64,000 nucleotides of DNA from Diplonema japonicum (Eukaryota > Euglenozoa > Diplonemea > Diplonemida > Diplonemidae): positions 124,001 to 188,000 of the forward strand of contig OZ025729.1 in NCBI GenBank assembly GCA_964019335.1, given 5' to 3'. The notes beneath the pieces are model-generated. The model saw only the letters and a list, made by a program, of their open reading frames with translations. It did no database searches and was not told the origin of the DNA. The translations under genes and the position numbers were made by a program. How positions within the stretch are numbered: position 1 is the stretch's first letter; each line of letters starts with the position of its first letter. Below, piece after piece: positions 1-10,942 of this stretch.

Positions 1-187
1 CCCCTCAATTGAGTTGCTCTTCCTTTGTTTTCGCTTTTTTGACCTCTTTCAAAAAAAGAAAAAAAAGGACTGCACAAAAGATTTTACAAAAAAAAAAAAA
101 AAAAAAAAAACGTAAAGGGGGAAAAAAAAAAAAAAGAAAAAAAATACTTTCACCCTAGAAAAAAAATACTTCCACCCTATTTTTCAG

Positions 188-2761
188 CTGTACGGTGGGG
201 ATCGAGGAGAGCCGCAGTACAACGCCTTTAGAACGAGGTACAGGGAGTACATCGTGTCGCAGAAGATGGAACTTCGACCACTTACAGGAGAGGATCTGAG
301 GGCGGTGTTGGCCAAGAAGTCAACGAGAACGGCTCCAGGGGTGGATGGATGGAGGATGGCGGAACTGCGTGCCATGCCGGTAGTACTGCTGGATGCTTGG
401 GCCGAGCTGTTCAACGCAGTCGAGACGACAGGGAAGTGGCCGAAAGCACTCCTGACAGCGCTGGTGACGTTGATCCCGAAGGGTGGCGAGAGGACTCCTC
501 TGAACCATCGGCCGATCACAGTCACGAGCGCGGTCTATCGGCTGTGGGCATGTGCGAGGCTGCGTGACATCACGCTGTGGCAAGAGAAGTGGATCGACGA
601 CTCTCAGCATGGTTTCAGACCGAAGAGAGGCACGGATAGCATTCTGATGGAGCTCAGTACACAGCTCGAAGAGGCGCTGTTGACAGGCACCCCTCTCAAC
701 GGCATTGCGTTGGATTTTGTCAAGTGCTTCGACAGAGTCCCACAGCAGATAGCTTTTGGCCTGATGCAAGATCTCGGTTTGCACGAGCGGATACTGACCC
801 CCTTGAAAGCTATGTATGCGAACCTGAAGCGGCGATTCCGTTTCCCGACAGGTGTTGGCTCAGAGTTCCGAGTGACGAATGGTATCCTGCAAGGGTGCCC
901 CATCTCGGTAATCATGGTGAACGCCTTGGTGTCGGTGATGGTGAAGTGCGTGATGACGGAAGTACCAGGAGCTTGGTCACTTTCGTACGCGGATGACGTG
1001 TACCTCCTGGCGCGTTTAGCGGAGGTCCTGACAAGGGCGACCAACAAGGTGATCGAGTTCGGGGACCGGACAGAGATGCGCCTCAACGGAAAGAAGTCGC
1101 AGGGATTCTCGACGAAAAACGAGATCGGCCCTAGTTTAGTATGCACCGGTTCCTCGTTCAAGGTAGCTGGGGAGATCAAATCACTTGGCGTGAACCTGAG
1201 CATGGATGGGAATCACAGGCTGGACAAGCTGGACGCAGCGGAGGGACGCCTGACCCGTCTCGGAGCTTTGCCACTAGGGTTTGAGAACAAGTCGACGATG
1301 TTGACGAGCACTGTGCTACCGTCGTGTCTGTACGGAGCAACGTATGCGGCACCCTCGGACGACCAGCTGAAGAAGATGTGTACAGCGGCAGTGGTCTCCC
1401 TGTGGGGCCCCCAGTTCGGGATGAGAAACCCCGTGTCTGTACTGAGCGTTCTGCTGCCAGGGCATACGGCACATCCGCTGTCGAAGGTCATCTACGGAAC
1501 GATAAACAGCTTGGTCCGGGAGAGCCTGGCCTCTCCGCGTTTGCGGCAGCGTGTTGGTGAGATCATTGGTCTATACCAGGACCGTGATGACGATGAGGTG
1601 ATGGGTCCGATTGGAGTCCTGCGGAACAGATGGCTCCCCTTTCTGGGGAAGGGATGGTCCTTTGTGGCCGACCTGCACGGAGATACAGCGGTGGCTCACA
1701 AAGTGAGGCAAGCCATCAGACCGGCAGTTGCGAAGAGGCTGATCGAGAAGAGATCAACCTTCGTGGGGATGGAGGCAGGGGCGTGCCCGTCCACGAACTA
1801 TTGGTGGAAAAAGCTCCAGGCCCGGAGACCGTTGGTGTCCTTTAGGTTGCGGCGCATCATTAGTGGTGCAGTGTTCACGACTCACCCGAGGGTGTGGGGG
1901 AGAAAATTGGATGGCCCTGGTGTGGAAAACCCAGCATTAGCGTGTGACGTTTGCGACCACCGGTCCCAGACAACGACCAGCATGACGGAGCATGCACTGT
2001 GGGAGTGCGAGCCGGCAAGGAGTGTGTTGGAAAGCGAGCAATACGCAGAGGTGAAGCGAGAAGGCCTCCCAGCTGCCACAGCCCTTCACGGGATAGTCCC
2101 AAGAGGAGCCGACAAAGCAGGGAAAGAACGTGCCAGGATGGTGCAACAATACCTCCTGAAAGTAGTGACGGTCCGTGACGCCAGAGCAGCGGAAAAAAGC
2201 AAGAGAGTGCTCACCTCCAACCCTTGGGATGAGGTAACGACAGGGAGGCAACATGATGTTCCGACGGAAGCGTTGCTGAAGGCGAACGGGGCGTCAGGCG
2301 CGGTCCTGACCTTTCATCTGAAGAACGTCCTCAAGTGGCTGAGAGGCCTACGATGGTACGATGGTAAGAAGAAAACTTCCGTCACTACAATGGAACTCGC
2401 CATAGACTATGAGCAGACCACCCGCCGGTCACTCATAGGTCCCCTCGACGATCAGGACCTGCTCACGGAGAAGGCCGCAAGGATGCGATACATCTTGGGT
2501 CGCATCCAGAAATGCTCAGCACGCTGTGGAAGGTCAGCCTTCCCCGCCAACGCCAAATCAAGGGTGCATACCCTTCGACATCTTGGGGGCCCGACGGCAC
2601 ACGGCTACGACAGGAGACCACTCTTCTCCTCGAGCCAAACCCCCCCCTACCTAGCACGACTCCAAGCAGTGTTTCTCGCCCAGATGCCGTCCATCTCATC
2701 GCGACAAACAGCCACCGCAGGCACCAGACAGCAACCGCAGAACGGTGACCGATTAGTGTGA
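188..2761 (+). pseudogene. LINE ORF2 fragment: reverse transcriptase and C-terminal zinc motif
   Basis: This fragment encodes the RT-bearing C-terminal half of a LINE ORF2. The frame is open from 188, although the first ATG is at 254. Visible RT blocks include TLIPKGG, HRPITVTSAVYRLWA, an ALDFVKCFD aspartate block, NGILQGCPIS and the catalytic box SYADDVYLLA near nucleotide 980. Further on lies a CxxC...H...C motif (CDVCD, then EHALWEC), typical of the C-terminal zinc-binding region of many APE-type LINEs. No internal stops occur. The OTU and endonuclease domains of the related full element are absent, so this copy cannot be autonomous. I call it a truncated pseudogene rather than a host gene. 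Confidence 0.88.
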
Positions 2762-2814
2762 ATTTCTACCTGAACAGTGAGCACCCCCATGCACACTGAA
2801 ATTTTATCGAGTTT
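188..2814 (+). mobile_element. 5'-truncated LINE copy (family A)
   Basis: This is the 3' part of a non-LTR retrotransposon. Homology to ORF2 of the intact LINE at 46733-53570 begins abruptly near 188, after an A-rich stretch, and the reading frame is already open there, as expected for 5' truncation during target-primed reverse transcription. It ends with a tail reading GAGCACCCCCATGCACAC and then TTTTATCGAG. The same tail recurs at 33053-33278, 33382-33494 and, diverged, at 22610-22648, which fixes the 3' end of this family. It is related to, but clearly diverged from, the 46.7-kb element. Confidence 0.9.
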
Positions 2815-4172
2815 TTTTTTAAATGGTGCGCCCTCCCCTGTTCTCGGCGCCACCGACACTGGCCCTCCTTTATCTCCTATATGTTTATCCGTCACCCCTC
2901 TGTTTTCTCTTGTAATAAGAAAAATCAGATTACCAGATTTTCACTTGAGGGATCTCTTTTTTTTAACGAACTGAATAAAGTTAAGAAATTTGTTCCAGCA
3001 AGTGTGGTCTGTTGCTATCGCCGCTGATCAGTAAAAAGAACAATACCTTCCCTATATTTTTTTTTTAAACCCTTCCCTCCCCCTCTTTTCTTTTTAAAAC
3101 CTTAGCAGTAGACAAGACCAAAGATGCCAGCTCCCAATAAAAAAGAGTTAGAAAATGAATAAATAAACGGGCGTATTTTTTGTATTTCTTTTTTAATGAA
3201 CAGAAATACTTGCTACTGTAGTTGTGGGAGAAAAAAAAATATGATAAAAAAAAAAAAAAAAAAAAAGGAACGTTGGCAACACGATGCGCTACAAGTTGGC
3301 TCTTTATTAGGTAAAAAGGTTTTTGTAGGGCAAACGTCGAGAAATAATGCACTTCCTTCCGGTATTCTAACGAGCAATCCCCCCCCTACACCCCCTCCAA
3401 AAAAAAAAGATACAAATTTCTTCAGAATTTATGGGAAAAAAAAAAAAACTTCTCCCTCCCCCCTCTCAATTCTTTTGCCGCTTTTGGGGGAAGGAAAGTG
3501 TGGATTTGCTTCCTTTGATCTCTCCCCCCCCCCCCCCCCCCCTGGCGAGTGGGAGTGGGACCTGTATACCTTTTACCCTCTCGATACCATTATTATCAGC
3601 ACAATGGTGGCAGATATATTTTCCTTCCCCCCCCCCCCCACCCTCAATTTTATCTGCTGTAAGGACGATCTTGGTTTGTCTTAAGACGTAGGAAAAGGTT
3701 ACAGTGATCACAAAAAAAAAAAAAAAAAAGAGGGAGAACTACATCTCGGCCGATGTGCGCGCCCCCCCCCCCCCCCCCCCCCCCCTGTAATCAAGTAGAC
3801 AGTTCTTGTGCAGGGCGCCACCAAGTACCGACCTCCTTTTTATCTCTTATTTATTTTTTATTTTTTTTAGGTCTGGAAAATCGAGTTCATTTATGCTGCA
3901 TCACTGGAAACTTGTGGCCAGATGGGGTGGAGGTGCTTCGGGTTGTCCCAGTCGTCACTTGTTCGAGGATGGGCACACTTGGTCGCAAGCCACTAGCCAC
4001 TGATCTCCCCACCATCGGTCTATTCCATGAGTCCTGCGTCTACCCCGTAGTTCTGCCGTCGCCTTTGTAAATCCCGTCGTTTCACGAGGGTAGGGTCTCT
4101 TAGTCCATAGCCTCAAACGGACTACAAAAAAAAAGGAGGGAGAGGAACGAAGGAAAAGAAAAAAAAAAAAAA
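2815..4172. other. Homopolymer-rich intergenic region
   Basis: No convincing gene is present. The region is made of A, T and C runs, including C-runs near 3523-3542 and 3763-3785, plus short degraded pieces of dispersed repeats at 2824-2880 and 3760-3850. ORFs here encode Pro, Phe or Lys runs and look spurious. About 200 bp at 3890-4125 is more complex unique sequence, but I recognise nothing in it. Confidence 0.7.
3760..3850 (+). repeat. Dispersed repeat R2 tail fragment
   Basis: The stretch CTCGGCCG followed by TGTAATCAAGTAGACAGTTC and TTGTGCAGGGCGCC is nearly the same as 18293-18365. Here a C-run of about 25 interrupts it. A weaker match lies at 2824-2880. It is probably the 3' end of another retroelement family; the longer 18.1-kb copy shows more of it. 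Confidence 0.7.
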
Positions 4173-6011
4173 ATGTCACTCCAAGGGTTCCATGAGCTCT
4201 TGGAAAGCCAGGAGGTGATGAGCAAGAACGGAGCGGCGAACAGGGCGAAGGGGGAGGGCTCGAGGGGGAGGGATGCGCACCAGCTTGACTTTGACAGCTT
4301 CATTGATTCGCAGAAGAAAGGAGAACCGAGAGGCAGGGCTGCGGTCATTGGGAAACACGCTGGCATAGCAACACGGAGTGGGAGCAGCTCGCGAAAAGAA
4401 CTCTTAAAGCTCGCAAGCCAACGAAAAGCGTCAGGTTCCCCAGGAAGGCCTACAGGAAAACCCATGAAATCAACCACGACAGCTACCTACCGACCCGTGG
4501 CCAAGGCCATCGACACGTCACTGGTATCGCAGTCTACAAACGATGCCTCATATGTGTCGCAGCTCTCGAATGTCTCGTCTGAACGGGACACCATGTACCC
4601 ACAGCCATTCTACCTCAGCGATACTAGTAAGCCTGCTCCTATTGAAGAATTACCGTTACCGGAAATACCGCCCCCCTCGCCCGAGTTGGATCTCAGCGCG
4701 CTTTCGTCCCTCCCAAAGGTGAAAGCTGACAGCGACGGACCTGCTGGGTTTTTATTCACATCACCGAAAAAGTCAGATTATGATTTTAAGACCCCTGCCC
4801 CTGTCCCTGTCCCCGCAGTTGTCGATGAACAAGAAGAAGTTAAAAAAAAGGCGGTGGTGCCGATCGATGACATCCCGCTGCCCCCTCCGAAGGCCGTTCC
4901 TGTTTCTCTTCCTGTTGCCGTTCCGGCAGCTACAACAACAACAATTGCCAAGAAAAAAGAGGTTCAACGAAAACAGAAAACGGATGAAACTGCAACGCAG
5001 CGCAGCGGGATGGAGACAATGGACCCCACCTTGCGAGCTTCTCCCGGCATGGTCAGGCTCAAAGCGGTGGTGGCAGGGGCAAAGGTTCGTGCAAAATGGA
5101 ACGGGCAAGGCATGAAGCTGAGGCTGCAGATTAAAGATGTCACCGCAATGCTCGAAGCCCCTGCCGAGTCTCAGCAAGAATACCTCACCAACGATGTGAT
5201 GGTCAGGCAGGCTGCAGGGCTTCAAAAACAACTACAAGCTTACATGCTGGCTACAAGCGTGAGCGCTCCCATTTTCTCATCAAAGAAAAAGCCAAGTGGA
5301 CAGACAGTCTCAATTGCCCCGAAAAGACGGGGAACCGCCGAGTTCGCACGCAGCAAAGCCGCCATAGCAGCCAAACAGCAAAACGACAAGGGGAAGGAAA
5401 AAAGGCCCGCCCCGCAACAAGACCCGAAACCGGAATCGAAATATGAATGGGAGAACGTTCCGGTCAAGGCGGGCGGGGGTGGCAATAACGAGGCGGAACA
5501 ACCGCCGCCTTCAAACAGCACCGACAGGTCCCGACCAAAGGTGTTCTTGAAGAGAGGCGCGCGGAATCAGCGCACGTACACCCCTTCACAGAGGAAAGAG
5601 AAACCAAAACAACAACAGCAACAACAGCAACAACAACAACAACAACAACAACAAGACCCTTCACCGACGGAACCAGTTGAAGAAGAAGTTGTGGTGTTGG
5701 ATGTTAAAAATGTACCGTCTGAGCTGCCCCCACCCTCCCCGTTGCCTCCGGCGACGGCCACCCCCGCCCCCGCCCCTACAGCGGCTCCTACCTATACACG
5801 CATTGCTGCAAACTCCCTGCATGCAAAATTAGAGAAGATCCTTGAAGCTTGGCCCACCTCCACCCCTGAGGAGATCCACCGTATATTCCCCGCAAGACTT
5901 ACAAGGCAGGACCAGAACACACACATCCCTAGGCTCAAGCCTTCTTCGTCTTTCTTTACTACGTACGACGCGAATTTCTACCACACTATCAAGGCTTCCT
6001 TGGGAGCTTAA
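4173..6011 (+). CDS. Low-complexity basic protein with poly-Q tract, unknown function
   Basis: This is a 612-residue protein I do not recognise. The ATG follows directly on an A-run, the pattern seen at most genes in this window. The N-terminal 90 residues are Lys/Arg/Ser-rich and polar. Proline-rich stretches occur around residues 155-170, 235-260 and 510-535. A glutamine tract of about 15 residues, encoded by CAA/CAG repeats, lies near residues 475-490. No signal peptide, membrane segment or catalytic motif is visible. A more ordered segment lies around residues 285-360, and the last 60 residues contain an amphipathic stretch. Codon use is mixed and coding-like throughout and the frame is long, so the gene is probably real. 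It could be a disordered scaffold or cytoskeleton-associated protein, but that is only a guess. Confidence 0.75.
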   Translation: MSLQGFHELLESQEVMSKNGAANRAKGEGSRGRDAHQLDFDSFIDSQKKGEPRGRAAVIGKHAGIATRSGSSSRKELLKLASQRKASGSPGRPTGKPMKSTTTATYRPVAKAIDTSLVSQSTNDASYVSQLSNVSSERDTMYPQPFYLSDTSKPAPIEELPLPEIPPPSPELDLSALSSLPKVKADSDGPAGFLFTSPKKSDYDFKTPAPVPVPAVVDEQEEVKKKAVVPIDDIPLPPPKAVPVSLPVAVPAATTTTIAKKKEVQRKQKTDETATQRSGMETMDPTLRASPGMVRLKAVVAGAKVRAKWNGQGMKLRLQIKDVTAMLEAPAESQQEYLTNDVMVRQAAGLQKQLQAYMLATSVSAPIFSSKKKPSGQTVSIAPKRRGTAEFARSKAAIAAKQQNDKGKEKRPAPQQDPKPESKYEWENVPVKAGGGGNNEAEQPPPSNSTDRSRPKVFLKRGARNQRTYTPSQRKEKPKQQQQQQQQQQQQQQQDPSPTEPVEEEVVVLDVKNVPSELPPPSPLPPATATPAPAPTAAPTYTRIAANSLHAKLEKILEAWPTSTPEEIHRIFPARLTRQDQNTHIPRLKPSSSFFTTYDANFYHTIKASLGA

Positions 6012-6295
6012 GATAGAGACGAAGAGGGATCTGGAAAATGAAAATGAACCCCCCCCCTCCCCCACAATGTAGACACACTCCCCTCATCCCCTTTGCATAT
6101 ATTAGTCCTTTTTTCTTGTTGTTTCTTCCTTTAGATTTTCTCTTTTTTTTCCCCCCCCCTTTCCTATATAGTGTTACTTCCCCCCCGTCTTTTTTTTGTT
6201 GTTGTTATGACATAAGTTTTTTTTTTGTTAAAAAAAAAAATAAGAGGGGGGGGAAAGAAAGAAGAAACAAAAAAGAGGGGGAAAAAAAAAAAAAA

Positions 6296-7608
6296 ATGCC
6301 CATTGGGTGTCTGTTGATCCTGAACAGCAGGGGTGATATTTTGTGCTCGAGGAACTATCGGGATTACTACAATGTTAAGAGTGTGGGGGAAGTGTTCAGG
6401 ACGCAGGTGATTGCGACGAAACTGGCGGATAGGTCACCGGTGCACAATCTGGGCGGGGTCAGCTACCTGTTCATGAAGAGTGAGAACACGTGGGTGGTGG
6501 TGGCGACGAAGCTAAACAGCAACGCGGTGCTGATCTTCCAATTTCTGTCAAAGCTCATCGAGATCTGCAGGGTATACTTCGGCGCGATGAACGAGGAGTC
6601 TGTAAAGGAAAACCACGTCACACTCTTGGAACTACTTGACGAAATCCTTGACTACGGTTATCCACAAACCACCGAAATCGACTTACTCAAAATGTGCATT
6701 ACCAACGCAACTATGAAACTTGAAAGCGGCGCTGCAAAACAAGGACAGAAACAACTTTCCGACAAGCTCACCGGGATCATCGGTTGGAGAAAGGACGGCA
6801 TCAAATACAGAAAGAACGAGGTGTTCATCGATGTTGTTGAAGAAGTCAATGTACTTATCGCGCAGAACGGCAACGTCCTCCAGCGGGATGTCTCTGGCAA
6901 GGTCATCATGAAGTCCTTCTTGTCGGGAATGCCCGAGTGTAAATTTGGTCTTAATGACAAACTTATGCTGCAATCTGAGTCGAAGTCCAGCGACCGCCGA
7001 TCTTCGCAAATCGACCTCGAGGATGTTACTTTTCATCAGTGTGTGCGCCTTGGGAAGTTTGAAGCCAACCGAGCCATTTCGTTCGTCCCTCCCGACGGTG
7101 AGTTCCAGCTCATGAAGTACCGAACGTCTGAGAACGTGAACCCTCCGTTCCGGTTGCTCCACCCTTCCTGTAAGTCCCTCGGGAAGACTAGAATGGAGTT
7201 TGATTTCAAGGTTTGGAAGAAAAATGAAAAAAAAAAAAAAAAAAAAATAAAAAATAAAAAAAAGGTCAAAGGCGAGTTTTCGTCCCGCCTCAACGGTACC
7301 ACCGTCGTCATCAAGGTGCCCTGCCCCAAGAACACCGCTTCCACAAAGATCACGGTGGGGGCCGGGAAGGCGAAGTACGAGCCGGAGCATCAGGTTTAAA
7401 AAAAAAATTTTTTTTTTTGAGGGGGAAAAAAAAAAAAAAAAAAAAAGGCCATCGTGTGGAAAATCCGGAAATTTCCTGGAGGCAGCGAGGTGATGTTCAG
7501 TGCGGTAGTGCAGTTGATCTCAAGTACGTCTGAGCCCAAGGCTTGGTCGAGGCCGCCTATCTCTATGAGCTTCCAGGTACTGTGGGATGGGGGGGAGATT
7601 TAAAAAAG

Positions 7609-7642
<34 letters not shown>

Positions 7643-7770
7643 TTCCCATGCTTACGACCAGCGGTTTGCATGTGCGATTCCTTAAGGTGCACGAGCCAAA
7701 GCTCAACTACCAGGCGGTGAAATGGGTCCGGTATATTTCCAAGGCAGGCCAATACGAGTGCCGTATATAG
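6296..7770 (+). CDS. AP2M1: AP-2 complex mu (medium) subunit
   Basis: Medium subunit of the AP-2 clathrin adaptor, which binds cargo tyrosine motifs and PIP2 at the plasma membrane during endocytosis. It needs three introns removed: exons 6296-7210, 7265-7393, 7448-7576 and 7642-7770, giving 433 residues (human AP2M1 has 435). Residues 1-140 form the longin-like domain, with [13 protein letters not shown] matching the family. [16 protein letters not shown] opens the mu-homology domain and [12 protein letters not shown] is the classic block. The C-terminus after intron 3 ([17 protein letters not shown], then [14 protein letters not shown]) matches AP-2 mu better than AP-1 mu. The ATG directly follows a run of about 15 A. 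The frame is open further upstream, but that extension is homopolymer-encoded Pro/Phe/Lys. Introns 1 and 2 are 54 nt each and would read through as poly-Lys or stop. Confidence 0.95.
7211..7264 (+). other. Intron 1 of AP-2 mu (54 nt)
   Basis: Starts GTTTGGAAG, continues as an A-run broken by two T, and ends AAAAAG. It is phase 0 and a multiple of three without a stop, so it hides as a Lys-rich insert. Removal joins FDFK to VKGEFSS, restoring the family alignment. Confidence 0.9.
7394..7447 (+). other. Intron 2 of AP-2 mu (54 nt)
   Basis: GTTTA, then A-run, T-run, GAGGGGG and a long A-run ending AAG; phase 0. It contains an in-frame TAA if not removed. Removal joins EPEHQ to [14 protein letters not shown], as the family requires. 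Confidence 0.9.
7577..7641 (+). other. Intron 3 of AP-2 mu (65 nt)
   Basis: GTACTGTGGGATGGGGGGG, then an A-run to AAG; phase 0. At 65 nt it shifts frame, so homology on both sides (SMSFQ before, [11 protein letters not shown] after) proves that it is removed. Confidence 0.9.
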
Positions 7771-8044
7771 AAAGGAGGTGGAGGAGAGGGGAGGAAAAAA
7801 AAAAAGGGAAAAAAAAAAAAAGAAAAGGAAGTGTGTGTTCCCCCCCGAAATAGATTCTTTTATACTTTTTTTTTTTTGATAACAAATGAGATTGTCACTA
7901 TTGAAAAAAGGTGCTTGTGAGCGTGGAAAAAAAAAAAAAAAATAAAATAAAAAATATCTCTTTGTGTTTCATCTTTGTTTTTTCTTCTTCTTTCTTTTCC
8001 CTTTTTTTTTTCCTTTCTTTTCCCCAGCGCCAGAAAAACAACGC

Positions 8045-8731
8045 AAAAAATAGCTATTTACTGCCAACAAGTAATGACTTTACCGTTACCTCGAGGTCGG
8101 TAAAGCATTACTTGGCGGTAGGTAAGTGGTTTTATTTCACGACACTCTGAAATTACTTCACCACGAGGGGCACAACAGGGTGACAAGGGGTACAACAAGA
8201 GAGGGGTTACAAAGGTTACAATACAAGTTGTTTTTCCTCCTTTTGTTGACTTAGAGCTGCCGCTGTCGCTGGCATTGCCACTGTCACCATCTCTAATCAG
8301 GCCTTCCCATACCTGGCGCGGCCGCTGGCTCCTTTTTTTCTGCTGCTTCGGTATTTTGAAGTCTTTTGGGGAGCTTGGGTAAGCTGACTAAGTTACCCTT
8401 ACCCACAGAAGAGTTACCCACAGAAACTGGGAACAAGGCCTAGCCAAAAGTGGGCAAATTGGGAGGAAAAAGTAGTCCAACTTGGAACTGAGCCGAGGCA
8501 AAAGTTGGCCAATTGAGCTGAACCTGGGGGGAAATAGCAAACTGAGAGGAAAAAGTAGCCCCACTGGGAACCGAACCGAGGCAAAAATTGGCCTACCGAG
8601 GCATATTATTTAACGGAAACCCCCTATTACTTCACGGAAAACAGGCCATTATTTCACCGTGAAGTAATGAGATTTAGCGTGAAGTAATGGGCCCCCAAGT
8701 GCGTGAAGTAATTTCTGAAGAGTGAAATAAA
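8045..8731 (+). mobile_element. MITE-like element, family M1, copy 1
   Basis: A non-coding element of about 690 bp present again, inverted and almost identical, at 24270-24975. It begins AAATAGCTATTTACTGCC and has a subterminal hairpin built on CAAGTAATG/CATTACTTG with an inner TTTACC/GGTAAA arm. An internal TTTTATTTCAC at about 8132 is inversely matched by the right end GTGAAATAA, forming imperfect terminal repeats. GTGAAGTAAT motifs recur near the right end. No ORF of note is present. It is most likely a non-autonomous DNA transposon. Confidence 0.8.
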
Positions 8732-8791
8732 AAAAAAAAAAAAAAAAAAAACTTGCCAGAGAAAAGAAAAAGGGGGGATAAAGAAACTGTA

Positions 8792-8837
<46 letters not shown>

Positions 8838-9158
8838 CCTTCCACGATTTTTTCTTCATATTCCCCTTTCTCCCCCCCCCCCCCCCAATCTACACACGAA
8901 TAAAAGAGAAAAAAAAAAGAGGGAAGAGAAAAAAACCTCTTTTTTTTATATATCCCTCCTCCATTTTTTTTATCCCCCAAATCCCCCACAGTAATAGTGT
9001 GTTTAAATCTTTTTTTTATATGGTGGGGCACCCCTTTTTCTTTTTTCCCCCCTCCCCTTCTTTTCCCCCCTTTTCTTTTTCTCTTCCTTATGATGAACCA
9101 GCATTACATAAACACACTACTTTCAGCCGAGTGGGCGAAAAAAAAAAGTGTGCCATAA
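8732..9158. other. Homopolymer-rich spacer upstream of the type I membrane protein
   Basis: A-, T- and C-runs without a supportable gene. Near the right end, CACTACTTTCAG (AG at 9125-9126) is a plausible splice acceptor 32 nt before the next start codon. Confidence 0.6.
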
Positions 9159-10458
9159 ATGCCCGCCAGTACAATCCGTCTGCTCTGTGCAGCGATACTG
9201 ATGCAAGCCACCACAGCAGTGCGGGTCAACACTGTTTACAAAGAGCCACCCAACATTGCAGACCACCAGTACAATTGTTTCAACGACGCTTCTTGGTGCA
9301 GGTGCACAGCAGGCAGAATGATGACAGGGCTGAAAAGGACGAACGGGAACACTCTAGAGTACCTTGATGGGTACCACTGCGCGAGGCCCACACGAAGCGT
9401 TTCCAAAGGAAACTGCGTTACTGTGTCAGTAACAGCCGACTTCACCCTCGCAGGAGGGACCGCATCGTGCCCTGTGGGAACGCTTCTGAACGGGATGCAC
9501 CGAATGGGGTGCGACTCTCTTGATTGCGTGGATCACTTTGAGTGCTGTCGGTTCGTTCCTTTGGACGGGGTTCTTGTCACGGGCACGCCTGTCCGCTTGT
9601 CTTGGAAAGCCTGCATGGACACCTGGAACAACTGGTGCGATGCAGGTGTGAACCAGTTCGTGGTGGGGCTGGTCATAGCTGCACGCCGTCCGTCGAGGAA
9701 CGACATTCGTGGTATTGACTTCGCGATGGTGTCAAGGGTCTACTATGTGCCGGGGGACACTCCTGCACCTGTCACTTCACAGCCCACTTGGGCACCTGCA
9801 ACAGCAGGACCGACGGTGCAGCCCAGTTGGTCACCTGCAACAGCAGGACCTGTTGGACCGACGGTGCAGCACAGTTGGGCACCTGCAACAGCAGGACCGA
9901 CGGTGCAGCCCAGTTGGTCACCTGCAGCAACAGTGCTGCCTACTTCTGCTCCAAGTACGCCTGAACCTATAAGTGGTGTCCCTTCCACAGGTGAGCCATC
10001 CGTGCTACCTACACCTGTTGAATTGGTGACAAGCCCCCCTGACTCTGTCTTCGCTTCGGCTGCCCCGCGTACACCCGAACCCATCAGTTATGCACCTTTA
10101 CCGGTTACGGTGTCGCCAGCAACGACGACTTCACCGTCTCATGATGGTGATGGTGGGGGTAGCCACATTGGGGTGGTGGTGCAGTTGGCTGTAATTTGTG
10201 GTGTGCTGGGTGCCTCGTGTGTGGTGTTTGGGTTCATGTGGTGGAAGTTAAGAAAGCCGAACTACGACGAGATGTACTCTAACCAAATCGAGCTGTTGGT
10301 ATAGTTATTGTTTTTCTTTTTTTTTTTTTTTTCCCCTCTTTTTTTTTTTTCGACAGTCACCACAGAAACGCGCGGAAGTTGAAGGTGACATCGTGGAGAT
10401 GGGCGGTCTGGATGGTGATGGCGGTGGAGCGGTGAATGGATTTAACGTGGCCACGTGA
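9159..10458 (+). CDS. Type I membrane protein with Cys-rich ectodomain and Pro/Thr/Ser stalk
   Basis: Two exons, 9159-10298 and 10357-10458, encode 413 residues. A hydrophobic N-terminus (about residues 5-20) looks like a signal peptide. Residues 35-190 form an ectodomain with many cysteines, including the block GCDSLDCVDHFECCRF; I do not recognise the fold. Residues about 205-330 are a Pro/Thr/Ser stalk with near-perfect tandem repeats of TAGPTVQPSWSPA type, probably O-glycosylated. One membrane helix (about 338-362) is followed by a short basic and then acidic tail. Without splicing the ORF stops six bases into the intron. The T-rich intron ends GACAG, and the second exon is open for 33 codons to TGA at 10456. 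Probably a surface protein; its ligand is unknown. Confidence 0.82.
10299..10356 (+). other. Intron of the type I membrane protein gene (58 nt, T-rich)
   Basis: GTATAG donor, two long T-runs and a CGACAG acceptor; phase 0. This is one of only two introns here with a conventional pyrimidine tract. Confidence 0.75.
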
Positions 10459-10903
10459 TCTTTTCTTTTTTTTCTTTTTTGTTTTCTCTCTTTGCAGGCC
10501 GTCATTCATTTGCTGTTCTGCCATGATAAATTTTTAAACCCTCCCGTAATGTTACTATTTCTTTTTTTTTTCTTCTCTTTTTTTTTTCTTCTTTCTTCCT
10601 TCTTTTAAATACCTTCGCTTTAAGAAATTAAAGCTTTTTTTCTTTACTCTGATTTACTCATCTCCCTGTTTTTTTTAACAAAAAAAAGAAAACTGGGTTA
10701 TTTGTGCGTGGGAGGGGCATTTATTTCCCCTTTTCTTTCCCCACATTTCCCTCTCTCTCCCCCTCCCTCCCTCTACACAATTCTTACGGCAAACACCTGA
10801 CGCTCTTTCCAGCACGGGAGGAACGATGACTCTCTTAAGGTTGCCAAAAATTCCCTTCCTTTTTTTTTTTTTCATAAAAAAAAAAAAAAAAAAAGAGAGA
10901 AAA

Positions 10904-10935
<32 letters not shown>

Positions 10936-10942
10936 AAAAGAA
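10459..10942. other. Pyrimidine-rich spacer, then A-rich leader
   Basis: T- and C-rich sequence at 10460-10770, some complex sequence at 10775-10855, then A-runs up to the next ATG. No gene is visible. The ORF reading into the PLAC8 gene from 10826 is poly-Phe/poly-Lys and is not credible as an N-terminus. Confidence 0.65.

Noticed and set aside
3196-3684. 162-codon frame rich in Lys and Pro
   Set aside because: It spans A-, C- and T-runs with little complex sequence.
6038-6295. N-terminal extension of the AP-2 mu frame upstream of 6296
   Set aside because: It encodes Pro/Phe/Lys-rich low complexity, and family homology begins exactly at the ATG behind the A-run.
8045-8731. Possible gene or ncRNA in the complex sequence at 8.0-8.7 kb
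   Set aside because: The near-identical inverted copy at 24.3 kb and the inverted ends identify it as a mobile element.
8654-9031. Open frames made of long Lys, Phe or Pro runs here and in many other spacers
   Set aside because: They are translations of homopolymers with no complex sequence; these are a property of the intergenic DNA, not genes.
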